Shown: positions 7,855 to 16,586, counted from the first letter of the stretch. The stretch is 64,000 nucleotides of DNA from CAZPUI01 sp964415525 (GCA_964415525.1 CAYQAS010000001.1:1-64000); one strand, 5' to 3'. Notes: a model not told the origin generated them from the letters alone. Numbers and translations: made by a program.

Positions 7855-9327
7855 ATGACCCTCCGCGCCCTGCAGTCCTCCCTCGATGCCGCCGCCGACC
7901 TGCCCCTGTCCCTCCAGGTGGCACGCCTCCTCGTGCGGGAGATCCGGGATGGCCGCATGAAGCCCGGGGAGGCCGTGCCGGGGTCCCGGGTGTTGGCAGA
8001 GGAACTGGGGGTCAGCCGTCACGTGGCGATGTCCGCCCTGCGGGAGCTGGAGCTGGAAGGCTGGGTGGAGAGCCGGCCCGGGAGCGGCACCTACGTGGCG
8101 GTGCGGCTTCCTGCCGACGCGCCCCGTCACTGGGGCAACGCGGGGGCAGCCCCGGCCCTGGCGGAGGCACCGGCCTTTCGCCTGCCGGAATCCTTCGCGC
8201 CCGGGACCTCCCTGGCCCTGGGCATCCTGGACCTCTCCGAGGGACTGCCGGACGCGCGCCTCGCCCCCAAGGAGGCCCTGGCCCGGGCCTACCAGCGGGC
8301 CCTGCGCCGCCACGGGGACGACCTGCTGGGCAAGGGCGAGCCCCGGGGCAACCAGGCCCTGCGGGACCATCTGGCGGAACACCTGCGCGCCCACCGCGGC
8401 CTACCCGCGGGCCCAGAACACATCCTCGTCACCCGGGGGCCGGCCATGGCCCGCACCCTCCTGGCGGCCTCCCTGCTCCCGAGGGGCGGCCACCTGGCGG
8501 TGGAGGATCCGGGTCAGCCGGAGGCCTGGGAGACCTTTCGCGCCGTGGCGGATGCGGTGCTCCATCCCGTGCCCGTGGACGGGGACGGCCTGGACACCGA
8601 CGCATTGGCCTCCCTGGCCCGCCGTCAGAAGCTGGACGCCGTGCTCGTCACCCCCCGCCGCCACCTGCCCACCACCGTCCCCCTGGCCCCGGAGCGCCGA
8701 CACCACCTGCTGGCGCTGGCCCGCCACCACGGCTTTGCGGTGATCGAGGAGGATCCCGATGCGGAGCTCTTCGGGAGCGCGGAGCCCGCCCTGCCCCTGG
8801 CCAGCGGAGACGGCGAGGGGCTGGTCGTCCACGGGGGCTCCTTCGCCCACACCCTGGCGCCGGGCCTCGGCCTGGGCTTTCTCGTCGGCCCACGGACCCT
8901 CGTGGACCGGCTCGCCCGGGCCCGGCAGCGCCTCGACCTGCAGGGGGACCGGGTGCTGGAGTGGGCCGTGGCGGACCTGATTCGGGACGGCGACTACGCC
9001 CGCCACCTCGCCCGCTGCCGCCAGGTCTACGCCCAGCGCCTGGAGGACTGCCTGGACGCCCTGCCGGTGGATCTCGGACCGGAGTTCGCGACACGCCGAC
9101 CCGACGGCGGCCTGGCCTGCTGGATCGAGACACCCCCGGATCTCGACCTGGAAGCCTGGGCCCTCCGCGCCCGGGAGGCGGGCCTACGCCTGCGCCCCGG
9201 CGCCCGCCACGCCTTCGACGGCCGTAGGCTCCCGGGCTTCGTCTTCGGGCACGCCGCCCTGGAGGCGGGGGAGCAGCGCCGGTCCCTGAGAACCCTGCGA
9301 TCCCTCCTCGAGCGAATCCATGGCTGA
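7855..9327 (+). CDS. MocR/GntR-type regulator with substituted PLP site
   Basis: This 490-residue protein has an N-terminal GntR winged helix-turn-helix (about residues 10-80: LAEELGVSRHVAMSALRELE, then SRPGSGTYV) and a C-terminal fold-type-I aminotransferase-like domain, the MocR layout. MocR proteins sense PLP or an amine through a Schiff-base lysine. Here the SFSKTL-type motif reads SFAHTLAPG, with H332 where the lysine should be. The EDDYD-type motif reads EEDPD, putting E299 and P301 where the ring-binding Asp and Tyr belong. The domain therefore probably no longer binds PLP covalently. A TATAGACT box at 7776-7783 may be part of its promoter. The 3' end overlaps the kinase start by 8 bases. 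Confidence 0.88.
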   Translation: MTLRALQSSLDAAADLPLSLQVARLLVREIRDGRMKPGEAVPGSRVLAEELGVSRHVAMSALRELELEGWVESRPGSGTYVAVRLPADAPRHWGNAGAAPALAEAPAFRLPESFAPGTSLALGILDLSEGLPDARLAPKEALARAYQRALRRHGDDLLGKGEPRGNQALRDHLAEHLRAHRGLPAGPEHILVTRGPAMARTLLAASLLPRGGHLAVEDPGQPEAWETFRAVADAVLHPVPVDGDGLDTDALASLARRQKLDAVLVTPRRHLPTTVPLAPERRHHLLALARHHGFAVIEEDPDAELFGSAEPALPLASGDGEGLVVHGGSFAHTLAPGLGLGFLVGPRTLVDRLARARQRLDLQGDRVLEWAVADLIRDGDYARHLARCRQVYAQRLEDCLDALPVDLGPEFATRRPDGGLACWIETPPDLDLEAWALRAREAGLRLRPGARHAFDGRRLPGFVFGHAALEAGEQRRSLRTLRSLLERIHG

Positions 9328-11995
9328 ATCCCGCCCCCCCGAGCGCCTCGGCGACCTGCGCCTCATCCGTCCCCTGGGCGAAGGCGGCATGGGCTCCGTG
9401 TGGCTGGCCTATGACGAGGCCCTGGGCCGCCGCGTGGCGATCAAGTGGGTGCGCCATGCCTCCCCCGCCCTCGTGGAGCGCCTGCAGCAGGAGGCCCACC
9501 TCCACGCCCGGGTGGAGCATCCAGCGGTGTGCCGCCTCTACCAGGTGGGCGAGCACGAGGGCGCGCCCTACCTCGTCCTGGAGTTCGTGGACGGCATGAC
9601 CCTCGCGGAAGCCTCGCCGCGTCTCGAAGCGGCGGAGCTCCTCCGCCTCTTCATCGCCCTGGCGGACGGCGTGCATTCGGCCCACCGCCAGGGCCTCATC
9701 CACCGGGACCTCAAGCCGGGAAACCTGATGGTGGCGAAGGACGAGGAGGGCGGCCTGCGCCCCTACGTCATGGACTTCGGCCTGGCCCGGGACACCTCGG
9801 AGGATGGCCTCACGGAAGCCGGGGTGGTGCTGGGCACCCCCGCCTACATGGCGCCGGAACAGCTCACCGGGGCCTGGCTCGATCCCCGGGCGGATGTCTA
9901 CGGCCTGGGAGCAAGCCTCTTCGCCGCCCTGACGGGCCGCCCGCCCTTCCTGGGGGACCGGGAGCAAGTGCTGGCCCAGGTGGGCCTCAAGGAGGCGCCG
10001 CCCCTGCGAAGCCTGCGGAAGGACCTCTCCCTGGACCTGGAGACCCTTGTCGCCACCTGCCTCGCCCCGGACCCCGCCCGCCGCTACCCCGGCGCCGCGG
10101 CCCTCCGGGACGACCTCCAGCGGCTGCTGGACGGGCAACCCATCCGGGCGCGCCGCGCCTCATGGCTGGAACGGGGGTTGCGCTGGACGGGTCGGAATCG
10201 CCTGAGCGCGGGCCTCGCGGCGGGAGTCATCGTCCTGGGACTCGGCCTTGGGGCCACCTGGTTCGTCCTGCACCAGCGAGCTCAGATCCAGTCGGAATGG
10301 GCGCAGCGCTTCGACCAGGAGGCCCTGCGCATGGACAGCATCCTGCGCTTCGGCCGCATGCTGCCGCCCCACGACACGGCCAGGGAGCGGCTCCAGATCC
10401 AGGGCCGCATGGACCTCCTCCGCCACCAGATGCGGGGGAGCCGGCTCAGCCGCGGCCCGGGACACTGGGCCCTCGGGGAGGGGCACCTGCTCCTGGGCGA
10501 GGTCGAGGCCGCCCGCCGGGAACTGGATGAGGCCTGGGCGAGAGGCTTCCGGACGGCGGAAGTCTCCCTTGCCCTGGGCCGCTGCCTCGCCCTGCAATAC
10601 CAGAACGCCATCGCCACCACCCAGGGAGAGCTGGACACCCAGGTCCGGGAGGCGAAGCAGGCCGAGGCGCGGCGCAGCTTCCTGCAGCCTGCGCTGACCC
10701 ACATGGGACAGGCCAAGCGGGGCCTGGGGGCCCTGACCCTGGAGGACCAGGCCCGGCTCGCCATGGCGGAGGACCGCTTCGACGAGGCCACCCGCCTCGC
10801 CCGCCTTGCCCGGGAGGCGGAGCCCTGGCGCACGGATGCCCTCTACCTCCTGGCCCGGGCCCATGTCCTGCGGGGCCGCGAGCGCCTGGACACGGGCCGC
10901 ATCCCGGCAGGCCTGGCGGACCTCCAGCAGGCCCTGGACCTGATCGCCGAAGCCGCCCCGGCGTCCCCCAGCGACGACCGCTTCCAGGACCTCACCCGCT
11001 TCGTCTGGCTGCTGGGCGCCCCTCACCGCTTCCAGGACCAGGACCCCCTGGAGTGCCACACCCGCTCCGTAATCGCCGCGGAGCGCATGCTGGTCCTGAA
11101 TACGCTGCGCACAGACAAGCTCTACAACGTCGCCCTCGCCCTGGGCCAGCTCGGCAAGCGCCACGCCGCCCTGGGGCGGGATCCCGAGCCCTGGTTCCAG
11201 CGGGCGGAGGACCTCATGCAGGGCGTGCTCCGGGCGCCGGCGGGCCGCTATGCAGCCTCCGAGCGGGGCAAGGCCTTCGAGCGCCTCGCCAACCTCGCCT
11301 ACATGCGGGCCGTCCAGGCCGTCAAGGCCAAGCGCGACCCCGAACCCCAGATCCTCCCGGGGCTCGCCCTCTGCCGCCAGGCCCTCGCGGAAGGCCTCGG
11401 CCAGTGGGAGACCCACCAGAACCAGGCCTTTCTGGAGATGGTCCGGGCGGACTGGCAGAAGGATCACAGGGGGAATCCCATCCCGGCCCTCCGGCGCGCC
11501 ATCGCATCCCTCCAGGACTGCGCCCGCCTCAATCCCAGCGCCGACAGCTATGCGAACCTCGCCGAGCTCTCGAACCAGCTGGCGGATGCCCAGGCGAAGC
11601 GCGGCCTCGACCCGATGGCCACCCTCGCCTCCTCCCGGCAGGCCCTCGCCCAGGCCCTGTCCGTCCACCCCGACAACGCCAATGCCCTCGCCCTGGAGGG
11701 CGACCGGGCCCTGGCGGAGGCCCGCTGGTGTCAGGGTCACGGCGGCGACCCCCTCCCCGCGCTTGCATCGGGAAGGGAGGCCCTGGCGCGAGCCGCCGCT
11801 GCGGCCCCCGATGAAGCCTGGATCCACGCCAGCCGGTGCCTCCTCCACGCCTTCGCCGTGGAGGTGGCGCAGGCCCGAAAGGCCGATGGCAGCGGCGACC
11901 GCACCCAGGCCCTGGAGAGCGGACGCAGGGCCCTGGCCCTGAAGCTGCCGGACACCGCCGCCGTCCGCGCGGCCTTGGCAAAACTCGGGCGCTGA
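9320..11995 (+). CDS. membrane Ser/Thr protein kinase with large TPR-like C-terminal part
   Basis: This 891-residue protein has an N-terminal Hanks-type kinase domain (about residues 12-275) with the glycine loop GEGGMGSV, K42, the catalytic D130 in HRDLKPGN, D152 in DFGLAR, and the APEQL block. A single membrane helix lies at about residues 293-315. The remaining ~570 residues are helical and rich in Ala/Leu/Arg pairs, like degenerate TPRs, and would face the periplasm. A cytoplasmic kinase with an outside TPR sensor is a common architecture. Its start overlaps the MocR-type gene by 8 bases, so the two are co-transcribed and may act in one pathway. Confidence 0.93.
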   Translation: MAESRPPERLGDLRLIRPLGEGGMGSVWLAYDEALGRRVAIKWVRHASPALVERLQQEAHLHARVEHPAVCRLYQVGEHEGAPYLVLEFVDGMTLAEASPRLEAAELLRLFIALADGVHSAHRQGLIHRDLKPGNLMVAKDEEGGLRPYVMDFGLARDTSEDGLTEAGVVLGTPAYMAPEQLTGAWLDPRADVYGLGASLFAALTGRPPFLGDREQVLAQVGLKEAPPLRSLRKDLSLDLETLVATCLAPDPARRYPGAAALRDDLQRLLDGQPIRARRASWLERGLRWTGRNRLSAGLAAGVIVLGLGLGATWFVLHQRAQIQSEWAQRFDQEALRMDSILRFGRMLPPHDTARERLQIQGRMDLLRHQMRGSRLSRGPGHWALGEGHLLLGEVEAARRELDEAWARGFRTAEVSLALGRCLALQYQNAIATTQGELDTQVREAKQAEARRSFLQPALTHMGQAKRGLGALTLEDQARLAMAEDRFDEATRLARLAREAEPWRTDALYLLARAHVLRGRERLDTGRIPAGLADLQQALDLIAEAAPASPSDDRFQDLTRFVWLLGAPHRFQDQDPLECHTRSVIAAERMLVLNTLRTDKLYNVALALGQLGKRHAALGRDPEPWFQRAEDLMQGVLRAPAGRYAASERGKAFERLANLAYMRAVQAVKAKRDPEPQILPGLALCRQALAEGLGQWETHQNQAFLEMVRADWQKDHRGNPIPALRRAIASLQDCARLNPSADSYANLAELSNQLADAQAKRGLDPMATLASSRQALAQALSVHPDNANALALEGDRALAEARWCQGHGGDPLPALASGREALARAAAAAPDEAWIHASRCLLHAFAVEVAQARKADGSGDRTQALESGRRALALKLPDTAAVRAALAKLGR

Positions 11996-12007
11996 GGACC
12001 GCCCCCT

Positions 12008-12394
12008 TCAGCGGGGTGGCGTGCTGTGGGGGAAGTCCCGGTGATGCTCGACGAGCCAGGTGGCAGTGGGCATCCCATCGCGGCGCTCAAGCACCACGTC
12101 CCAGCCGCCGCCATGAGGAGAGCCCGCCTTCGGAAGGGGATCCGACCAGGGGGCGGACGCAGTCCCTCGGAATCCGTCTCGGGGCGCGGAGATGCCGCAT
12201 AGGCCACGGCCACCCGGAACCTGGGTTTCCAGCCGAAGCCGAACCCCATGCCCGAAATCCACGGTCATGACCGTTTCCGACGCGATCCGGAGCTGCCCCT
12301 CGGCCCTGGCCCAGAAACGCAGACCTTGGCCGTCAGCACGGGCAGGTACCCCGATCAAGCAGGCCAGACACGTGAAGCGGAGGAAGCGGGTCAT
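12008..12394 (-). CDS. small exported protein of unknown function
   Basis: This 128-residue protein has a plausible signal peptide (about residues 1-20, ending ARA) and a short remainder with two cysteines. It lies 44 bases downstream of thiG on the same strand and ends 12 bases from the convergent kinase gene. I do not recognise a family. The reading frame is supported by position, a signal peptide and a GGGGG run before the ATG, but nothing else, so it could be spurious. Confidence 0.5.
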   Translation of the reverse strand: MTRFLRFTCLACLIGVPARADGQGLRFWARAEGQLRIASETVMTVDFGHGVRLRLETQVPGGRGLCGISAPRDGFRGTASAPWSDPLPKAGSPHGGGWDVVLERRDGMPTATWLVEHHRDFPHSTPPR

Positions 12395-12438
12395 GCCCCC
12401 ATCTGCCCCCGCTTTCCTTTTCGCGATTCCGCGCGTTC

Positions 12439-13215
12439 TCAGTTTCGGCCCACCACGCCGGTCAGCGGGCTGCTGGCGCTGGCGTAGAGGCGGCGGGGCA
12501 TGCGGCCGCTCTCAAAGCTCAGGCGCCCGGCGCGCACCGCGAGGTCCATGGCCTCGGCCATCTTCGTGGGCTCACCGGCTTCCGCCACGGCGGTGTTGAG
12601 CAGCACGGCGTCGGCTCCGAGTTCCATGGCGACGGCGGCGTCACTGGCGGTGCCCACGCCGGCATCCACGATCATGGGCAGACCGTAGCTGTCGCAGATC
12701 TCCTTGATGAGCAGCATCACGTATGGGTTCTGCACACCCAGCCCCGAGCCGATGGCACTGCCGAGGGGCATGATGGCGTGGACGCCGAGGTCGCAGAGTT
12801 TCTTCGCCAGGATGGGATCGGCGTTGATGTAGGGCAGCACGATGAAACCCTCTTTCACCAGCTCTTCGCAGGCGCGGTAGGTCTCCTCGCCATCCGGGTA
12901 GAGGCTCTTGGTGTCGCCAAGCACTTCGACCTTGATCCAGGGGTTGTCCAGGGCCTCCCGGGCCAGGCGCGCCACGCGCAGCGTGTCCTCGCGGGTGAAG
13001 CACCCGGCGGTGTTGGGCAGCAGATGGATGTCCTTGGGGATCCAGTTGAGGATGTTGTCCTCGCCCTGTGCGTTCAGGTCGAAGCGCCGCACGGCGAGGG
13101 TGACCATCTCCGATCGAGCCGCCTGGTAGCAGGCCTGCATGGTGGCGAAATTCTTGTATTTCCCGGTGCCCAGAACGAGGCGGTTGGTGAAGGTCTTGCC
13201 GGCGATGGTGAGCAT
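12439..13215 (-). CDS. thiG: thiazole synthase ThiG
   Basis: This 258-residue TIM-barrel enzyme condenses deoxyxylulose phosphate, ThiS-thiocarboxylate and dehydroglycine into the thiazole of thiamine. Family blocks are clear: NRLVLGTGKY at the start, LLPNTAGC, KVEVLGD with the Schiff-base lysine candidate, MPLGSAIGSG, and DAGVGTASDAA. The ATG at 13215 is preferred over the GTG at 13221 because GGAG lies exactly 5 bases upstream. No other thi gene is nearby, and I found no TPP riboswitch between it and the divergent yacG-like gene. Confidence 0.95.
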   Translation of the reverse strand: MLTIAGKTFTNRLVLGTGKYKNFATMQACYQAARSEMVTLAVRRFDLNAQGEDNILNWIPKDIHLLPNTAGCFTREDTLRVARLAREALDNPWIKVEVLGDTKSLYPDGEETYRACEELVKEGFIVLPYINADPILAKKLCDLGVHAIMPLGSAIGSGLGVQNPYVMLLIKEICDSYGLPMIVDAGVGTASDAAVAMELGADAVLLNTAVAEAGEPTKMAEAMDLAVRAGRLSFESGRMPRRLYASASSPLTGVVGRN

Positions 13216-13313
13216 GGGCACTCCAGAAGGGACGACGATCCAGTATGGCGGAAGCCGTCCGCGGCTTCAGTGATCGCCACCGGATAGACTGGGAGTGGAG
13301 CACCTGCCAGCCC

Positions 13314-13511
13314 ATGTCCATCCCTTCCCTCATCCGCCCCTGCCCCTTCTGCCGCAAGCCGGTGGACTGGACGAAGACGCCCACCATCCCGTTCTGCAGC
13401 GAACGCTGCAAGACCCGGGACCTGGGTGCCTGGAGCGAGGAGTCCTATCGCGTGGAAGGAAAGCCGGAAGAGGAAGTCAGTGAGGGTTGGAGCGAGGACA
13501 CCGAAGACTGA
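13314..13511 (+). CDS. yacG: YacG-type zinc-binding protein
   Basis: This 65-residue protein holds the YacG pattern: CPFCRKPV, then W and PFCSERCKTRDLGAW, i.e. a Cys4 zinc site, followed by EESYRVEG. In E. coli YacG binds GyrB and inhibits gyrase. The C-terminal tail is acidic. The ATG at 13314 fits the family's usual start close to the first Cys pair. A TAGACT box at 13285-13290 may be the -10 element. The gene is divergent from thiG. Confidence 0.85.
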   Translation: MSIPSLIRPCPFCRKPVDWTKTPTIPFCSERCKTRDLGAWSEESYRVEGKPEEEVSEGWSEDTED

Positions 13512-13585
13512 CCTCCCAGCAGCGCCCGACAGGTGCCCGCTGCGACCTTGTTCAGTCCACCGTGCGAGCCACTGCCGCGCGTGAA

Positions 13586-13613
13586 GACGCTCCGGGGGAG
13601 CGTCCGATAGACT
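13586..13613 (+). promoter_or_regulatory. palindrome and -10 box close to the exoD-like start
   Basis: GACGCTCC at 13586-13593 pairs with GGAGCGTC, ending near 13604. It is followed at once by TAGACT at 13608-13613, a plausible -10 hexamer. Only 6 bases separate the hexamer from the ATG at 13620, and there is no ribosome binding site. If the box is used, the transcript would begin at or next to the ATG, i.e. be leaderless. The palindrome could be an operator, or a terminator for yacG. This rests on sequence alone. Confidence 0.4.
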
Positions 13614-13619
13614 AGAGAC

Positions 13620-14336
13620 ATGACGCCCCCTCTCGACGATCTGAGCGGAAAGACGCTGCGCGGCGTCCGCCGTCTCGTAACGGGGCTTCCCATGCCCACA
13701 CCCGCCGCGGTGAAGCGCTCCAGCCTGCGCCTGCTGGCTACGGTGATGGATCCCCGCCAGGAGCGTCCTCCCTTCTTCAGCGCCCTCCACGACCTGTTGT
13801 CCCAGGACGGCGACGTGAGCCTCCAGGAGCTCATGGACAGCGCCGGGGAGCAGACCTACGGCCTCATGGTGCTGGTGAGCGGCCTCACGAGCTTCATCCC
13901 CGGCATCAGCATGGCGGGCGGACTGGTCGCGCTGGTGCTCGGGTGGGAAATGCTGATGGGCAGGCCCCATCCGTGGCTCCCCTCGCGGATCGGCCGGGTG
14001 AAGCTGCACCGCGGCCGAGTGAAGGACGCCCTGGCCCGCTTCGAGGGCTGGCTCAACAAACTTGGACGCCCGAAGCGTCCCGGGCGCCCCCTCAGCCGCA
14101 AGGCCATGGGCGCCGTCATCGCCTGGACGGCCTTCCTGCTGGCGCTGCCGGTGCCGCCCCTCATCCCCCTGGGCAACGCCCTGCCCGCCGCGGCCGTCTG
14201 CCTGCAGGGGGCCGCACTCCTGGAAGAGCGTCCCGGCTGGGCCTGGCTCGGCGTGCTGGGCATGTTCCTCACCACGGTCTACCTGGGGCTCAGCTTCCAG
14301 GTGATCCTGCACTACCTCCTGAAGCTCTGGCACTGA
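13620..14336 (+). CDS. ExoD-family membrane protein
   Basis: This 238-residue protein matches the ExoD (exopolysaccharide synthesis) family: an amphipathic N-terminal half with LHDLLSQDGDVSLQELM and a G-x-M-VLVSGL block, and hydrophobic segments around FIPGISMAGGLVALVLGWE and in the C-terminal 100 residues. ExoD affects succinoglycan production and alkaline tolerance in rhizobia, but its biochemical role is unknown. No ribosome binding site precedes the ATG. It is followed 13 bases later by trmD. Confidence 0.85.
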   Translation: MTPPLDDLSGKTLRGVRRLVTGLPMPTPAAVKRSSLRLLATVMDPRQERPPFFSALHDLLSQDGDVSLQELMDSAGEQTYGLMVLVSGLTSFIPGISMAGGLVALVLGWEMLMGRPHPWLPSRIGRVKLHRGRVKDALARFEGWLNKLGRPKRPGRPLSRKAMGAVIAWTAFLLALPVPPLIPLGNALPAAAVCLQGAALLEERPGWAWLGVLGMFLTTVYLGLSFQVILHYLLKLWH

Positions 14337-14349
14337 GGTGCGACCCCCG

Positions 14350-15144
14350 ATGCGCTTCGATGCCCTCACCCTCTTCCCCGAATACTTCGATACCGCGCGC
14401 CTCGGCGTCGCGGGCCGCGCCTTCCGCGAACTGGGACACGCGCTGCACACCCACAGCTACCGTCCCTTTTCCGGCAACACCAACGGCCACGTGGACGATT
14501 CCCCCTTCGGCGGCGGCCCGGGCATGGTGCTGCGCCCGGAGGTGCTGCGAGACACCCTCGCCAGCGTGCCGCGAGAAGGCACGGGCCGCGTCGTCCATTT
14601 CACGCCTGCAGCCCCTCCGCTCCGCCATGCAGATGTGCTGGACCTGGCTCAGCTCGACCAGGTGATCCTCGTCTGCACCCGCTATGAGGGTCTGGACCAG
14701 CGGGCCGTGGAGGCCCACATCGACGTGGAGTACAGCATCGGCGAAGCCGTGCTTTCCGGCGGCGAACTGCCGGCGCTGTTCCTCATTGATGCGGTCTGCC
14801 GCTGGCTTCCCGGCGTGCTGGGCAACCAGGAGAGCGCCGAGGCTGACAGTTTTGCCACCGGCCTGCTGGACCATCCCCACTTCACCCGACCAGAGGTCTT
14901 CGACGGGCGACCCATTCCCGATGTGCTCAAGGGCGGCAACCACGGCGCCATCGCCCTCTGGCGGCTGCGGGAGGCCATGGTCCGCACCAAGCGCCTACGG
15001 CCAGATCTGTGGGACGCCTACCTGCGGGACCGACTCTCCAGCCTGCCCCGCCCCGAGCAGTGGTGCGCGTGGCAGGTGGAACACCCGGGGGCCTGGGATC
15101 AGCCGAAACCCAAGGGCTGGAAAGGCTGGAGGACGCAGCCATGA
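14350..15144 (+). CDS. trmD: tRNA (guanine-N1)-methyltransferase TrmD
   Basis: This 264-residue SPOUT methyltransferase makes m1G37 in tRNAs, preventing frameshifts. Family blocks are present: FDALTLFPEYF at the start, the DDSPFGGGPGMVLRPE block, VCTRYEGLDQRAVE, and the knot region YSIGEAVLSGGELPALFLID. The ATG at 14350 fits the family start; a GTG at 14338 is also in frame. The stop overlaps the start of the next gene (ATGA). The usual neighbours rpsP and rimM are not present, but rplS lies one gene away. Confidence 0.96.
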   Translation: MRFDALTLFPEYFDTARLGVAGRAFRELGHALHTHSYRPFSGNTNGHVDDSPFGGGPGMVLRPEVLRDTLASVPREGTGRVVHFTPAAPPLRHADVLDLAQLDQVILVCTRYEGLDQRAVEAHIDVEYSIGEAVLSGGELPALFLIDAVCRWLPGVLGNQESAEADSFATGLLDHPHFTRPEVFDGRPIPDVLKGGNHGAIALWRLREAMVRTKRLRPDLWDAYLRDRLSSLPRPEQWCAWQVEHPGAWDQPKPKGWKGWRTQP

Positions 15145-15941
15145 GGATCTTCCGGTTCTGGGCCCAGTTGGACGGTGACATCGCCCTGAAGGACGGCCGC
15201 CAGAAGGCCCGGATCCTGGTGGGGTCGAACATCTCGGAGGAGGATGCCCGCGCGGAGGCGGAGCGTCGCCTCGGCTGGGTTCAGGCCAAGGTCCTGGGTC
15301 AGGTTTCCGAAGCCGAAGGCTACGAGGTGGACATCCGGGAGACGGTGCTGGAGCTCCCCGCGGGAGATGCCGCCATCACGCGGAACCGCTATGGTGCCCA
15401 CGTCCTGAACGCGGAGAGCCTTCCCATCTTCGATGTCGATGAGGTGCCCACCACCTTCTGGGATCTCTTCAGCCGACGCACTCCCGAGTGGCGGCTGGCG
15501 CGGATGCAGAAGGTCCTCCGGGAACTCGCGACCCAGCATGTGGCCGAAGGCCTGGGGTTCCGGCTCTACACCACCGCCAAGGGCTTCCGCGTGATCGTCG
15601 TCGGCGCCGCCATGATGCCCCGAGAGGTACGGGCGGGGCGCCTGGCACACGCCCTCCATGTGGATCCCCTCTACTGGACCCTCTGCCGCAAGCAGGGCTG
15701 CTACCGCGCCCGGCTTACCCCCAAGCCCCACCGCATGAAGGCACCGACCATCCGCGTCCCCTTCCCTCCTACGCCGGAGCAAGCCGCCGAGATCGCCGCG
15801 TGGGAGGAGGGCTACCTTGCCCGCACCCAGCACCACGCCACCTGCCACTTCGTCCAAGCCTTCGGCCCCACGCCCGACCATCCCCTGGTGAAGCTCCACG
15901 ACCAGCGCACCGGCGCCCACAGCGACCGCAGGCTGGCCTGA
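15141..15941 (+). CDS. unrecognised protein between trmD and rplS
   Basis: This 266-residue soluble protein has no family I can name. It is rich in W, F and Y. It has a block FRLYTTAKGFRVIVVG near residue 140, a second block DPLYWTLCRKQGCYRARL with two cysteines near residue 180, then TPKPHR. No signal peptide or membrane segment is visible. The ATG at 15141 overlaps the trmD stop and has GGAGG about 8 bases ahead. Translational coupling with trmD suggests shared expression, not necessarily shared function. Confidence 0.8.
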   Translation: MRIFRFWAQLDGDIALKDGRQKARILVGSNISEEDARAEAERRLGWVQAKVLGQVSEAEGYEVDIRETVLELPAGDAAITRNRYGAHVLNAESLPIFDVDEVPTTFWDLFSRRTPEWRLARMQKVLRELATQHVAEGLGFRLYTTAKGFRVIVVGAAMMPREVRAGRLAHALHVDPLYWTLCRKQGCYRARLTPKPHRMKAPTIRVPFPPTPEQAAEIAAWEEGYLARTQHHATCHFVQAFGPTPDHPLVKLHDQRTGAHSDRRLA

Positions 15942-16094
15942 CCTCAAGGCGCTTCCCACGGCAGTCAATGCCGAAGGTGATGACGCGTATGGCGAGCCAA
16001 GGCCTGGATTCGACCGAGGGTCGAACCTGGACGCGCAGCGGCTGGATGCGCCCAATGGCGTCGCCCCCGATCGGCCCGCCGCCCCAGATTCCCC

Positions 16095-16122
16095 TTGGTT
16101 TCAAGGGCCTTTCCGCTACACT
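16095..16122 (+). promoter_or_regulatory. candidate sigma-70 promoter for rplS
   Basis: TTGGTT at 16095-16100 and TACACT at 16117-16122 are separated by 16 bases, close to the -35/-10 consensus. A start near 16129 would give a ~70-base leader containing a small hairpin (CCCGC/GCGGG) before the rplS ribosome binding site. Confidence 0.5.
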
Positions 16123-16199
16123 GGGAGGCCCGCTTTCCGCGGGAACGCGTGTCATGTCCCCGGGCGATCCCGCTGGACCGCTGACCTCTAGGAGATTCC

Positions 16200-16565
16200 A
16201 TGAGCAACCTCATCGATCAGCTCGAAGCAAGTCTGCTTCGCCACGACCTCCCCCGCATCACCCCCGGCGACACCGTCAAGGTCCACGTCAAGGTGAAGGA
16301 AGGCGAGAAGGAGCGCATCCAGCTCTATCAGGGTGTCGTCATCGGCATCAAGGGCGGTGGCATGCGCACCAGCTTCACCGTCCGCAAGGTGTCCAACGGC
16401 ATCGGCGTCGAGCGTATCTTCCCCCTGAACAGCCCCTCCATCGACAAGCTGGAAGTGATCCGTCACGGCAAGGTGCGTCGCGCCAAGCTCTACTTCCTGC
16501 GGGAGAAGCTGGGCAAGGCCGGTCGCCTCAAGGAGCGCCGCCGCATCGACACCCCCGCGCAGTAA
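16200..16565 (+). CDS. rplS: 50S ribosomal protein L19
   Basis: This 121-residue protein matches L19 over its length: IDQLEASLLRHDLPRITPGD at the start, then VKVHVKVKEG, RIQLYQGVVIGIKGGG, SFTVRKVSNGIGVERIFPL, and the basic tail RRAKLYFLREKLGKAGRLKE. L19 sits at the interface of the 30S and 50S subunits. AGGAG lies 5-9 bases before the ATG. It is followed by a strong terminator, so it closes the trmD unit or forms its own. Confidence 0.97.
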   Translation: MSNLIDQLEASLLRHDLPRITPGDTVKVHVKVKEGEKERIQLYQGVVIGIKGGGMRTSFTVRKVSNGIGVERIFPLNSPSIDKLEVIRHGKVRRAKLYFLREKLGKAGRLKERRRIDTPAQ

Positions 16566-16586
16566 GCCGGGACGCTGTCACTTCGT

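Noticed and set aside
10160..11848. 562-codon frame opposite the Ser/Thr kinase gene
   Set aside because: Shadow frame caused by high GC; composition and lack of domains do not support it.
13216..13313. TPP riboswitch upstream of thiG
   Set aside because: I searched both strands for the CTGAGA and ACCTGA core motifs and found neither in order.
15099..16055. 318-codon frame on the minus strand opposite the trmD-rplS gene
   Set aside because: Shadow of the coupled plus-strand gene, which has a ribosome binding site and ATGA overlap.
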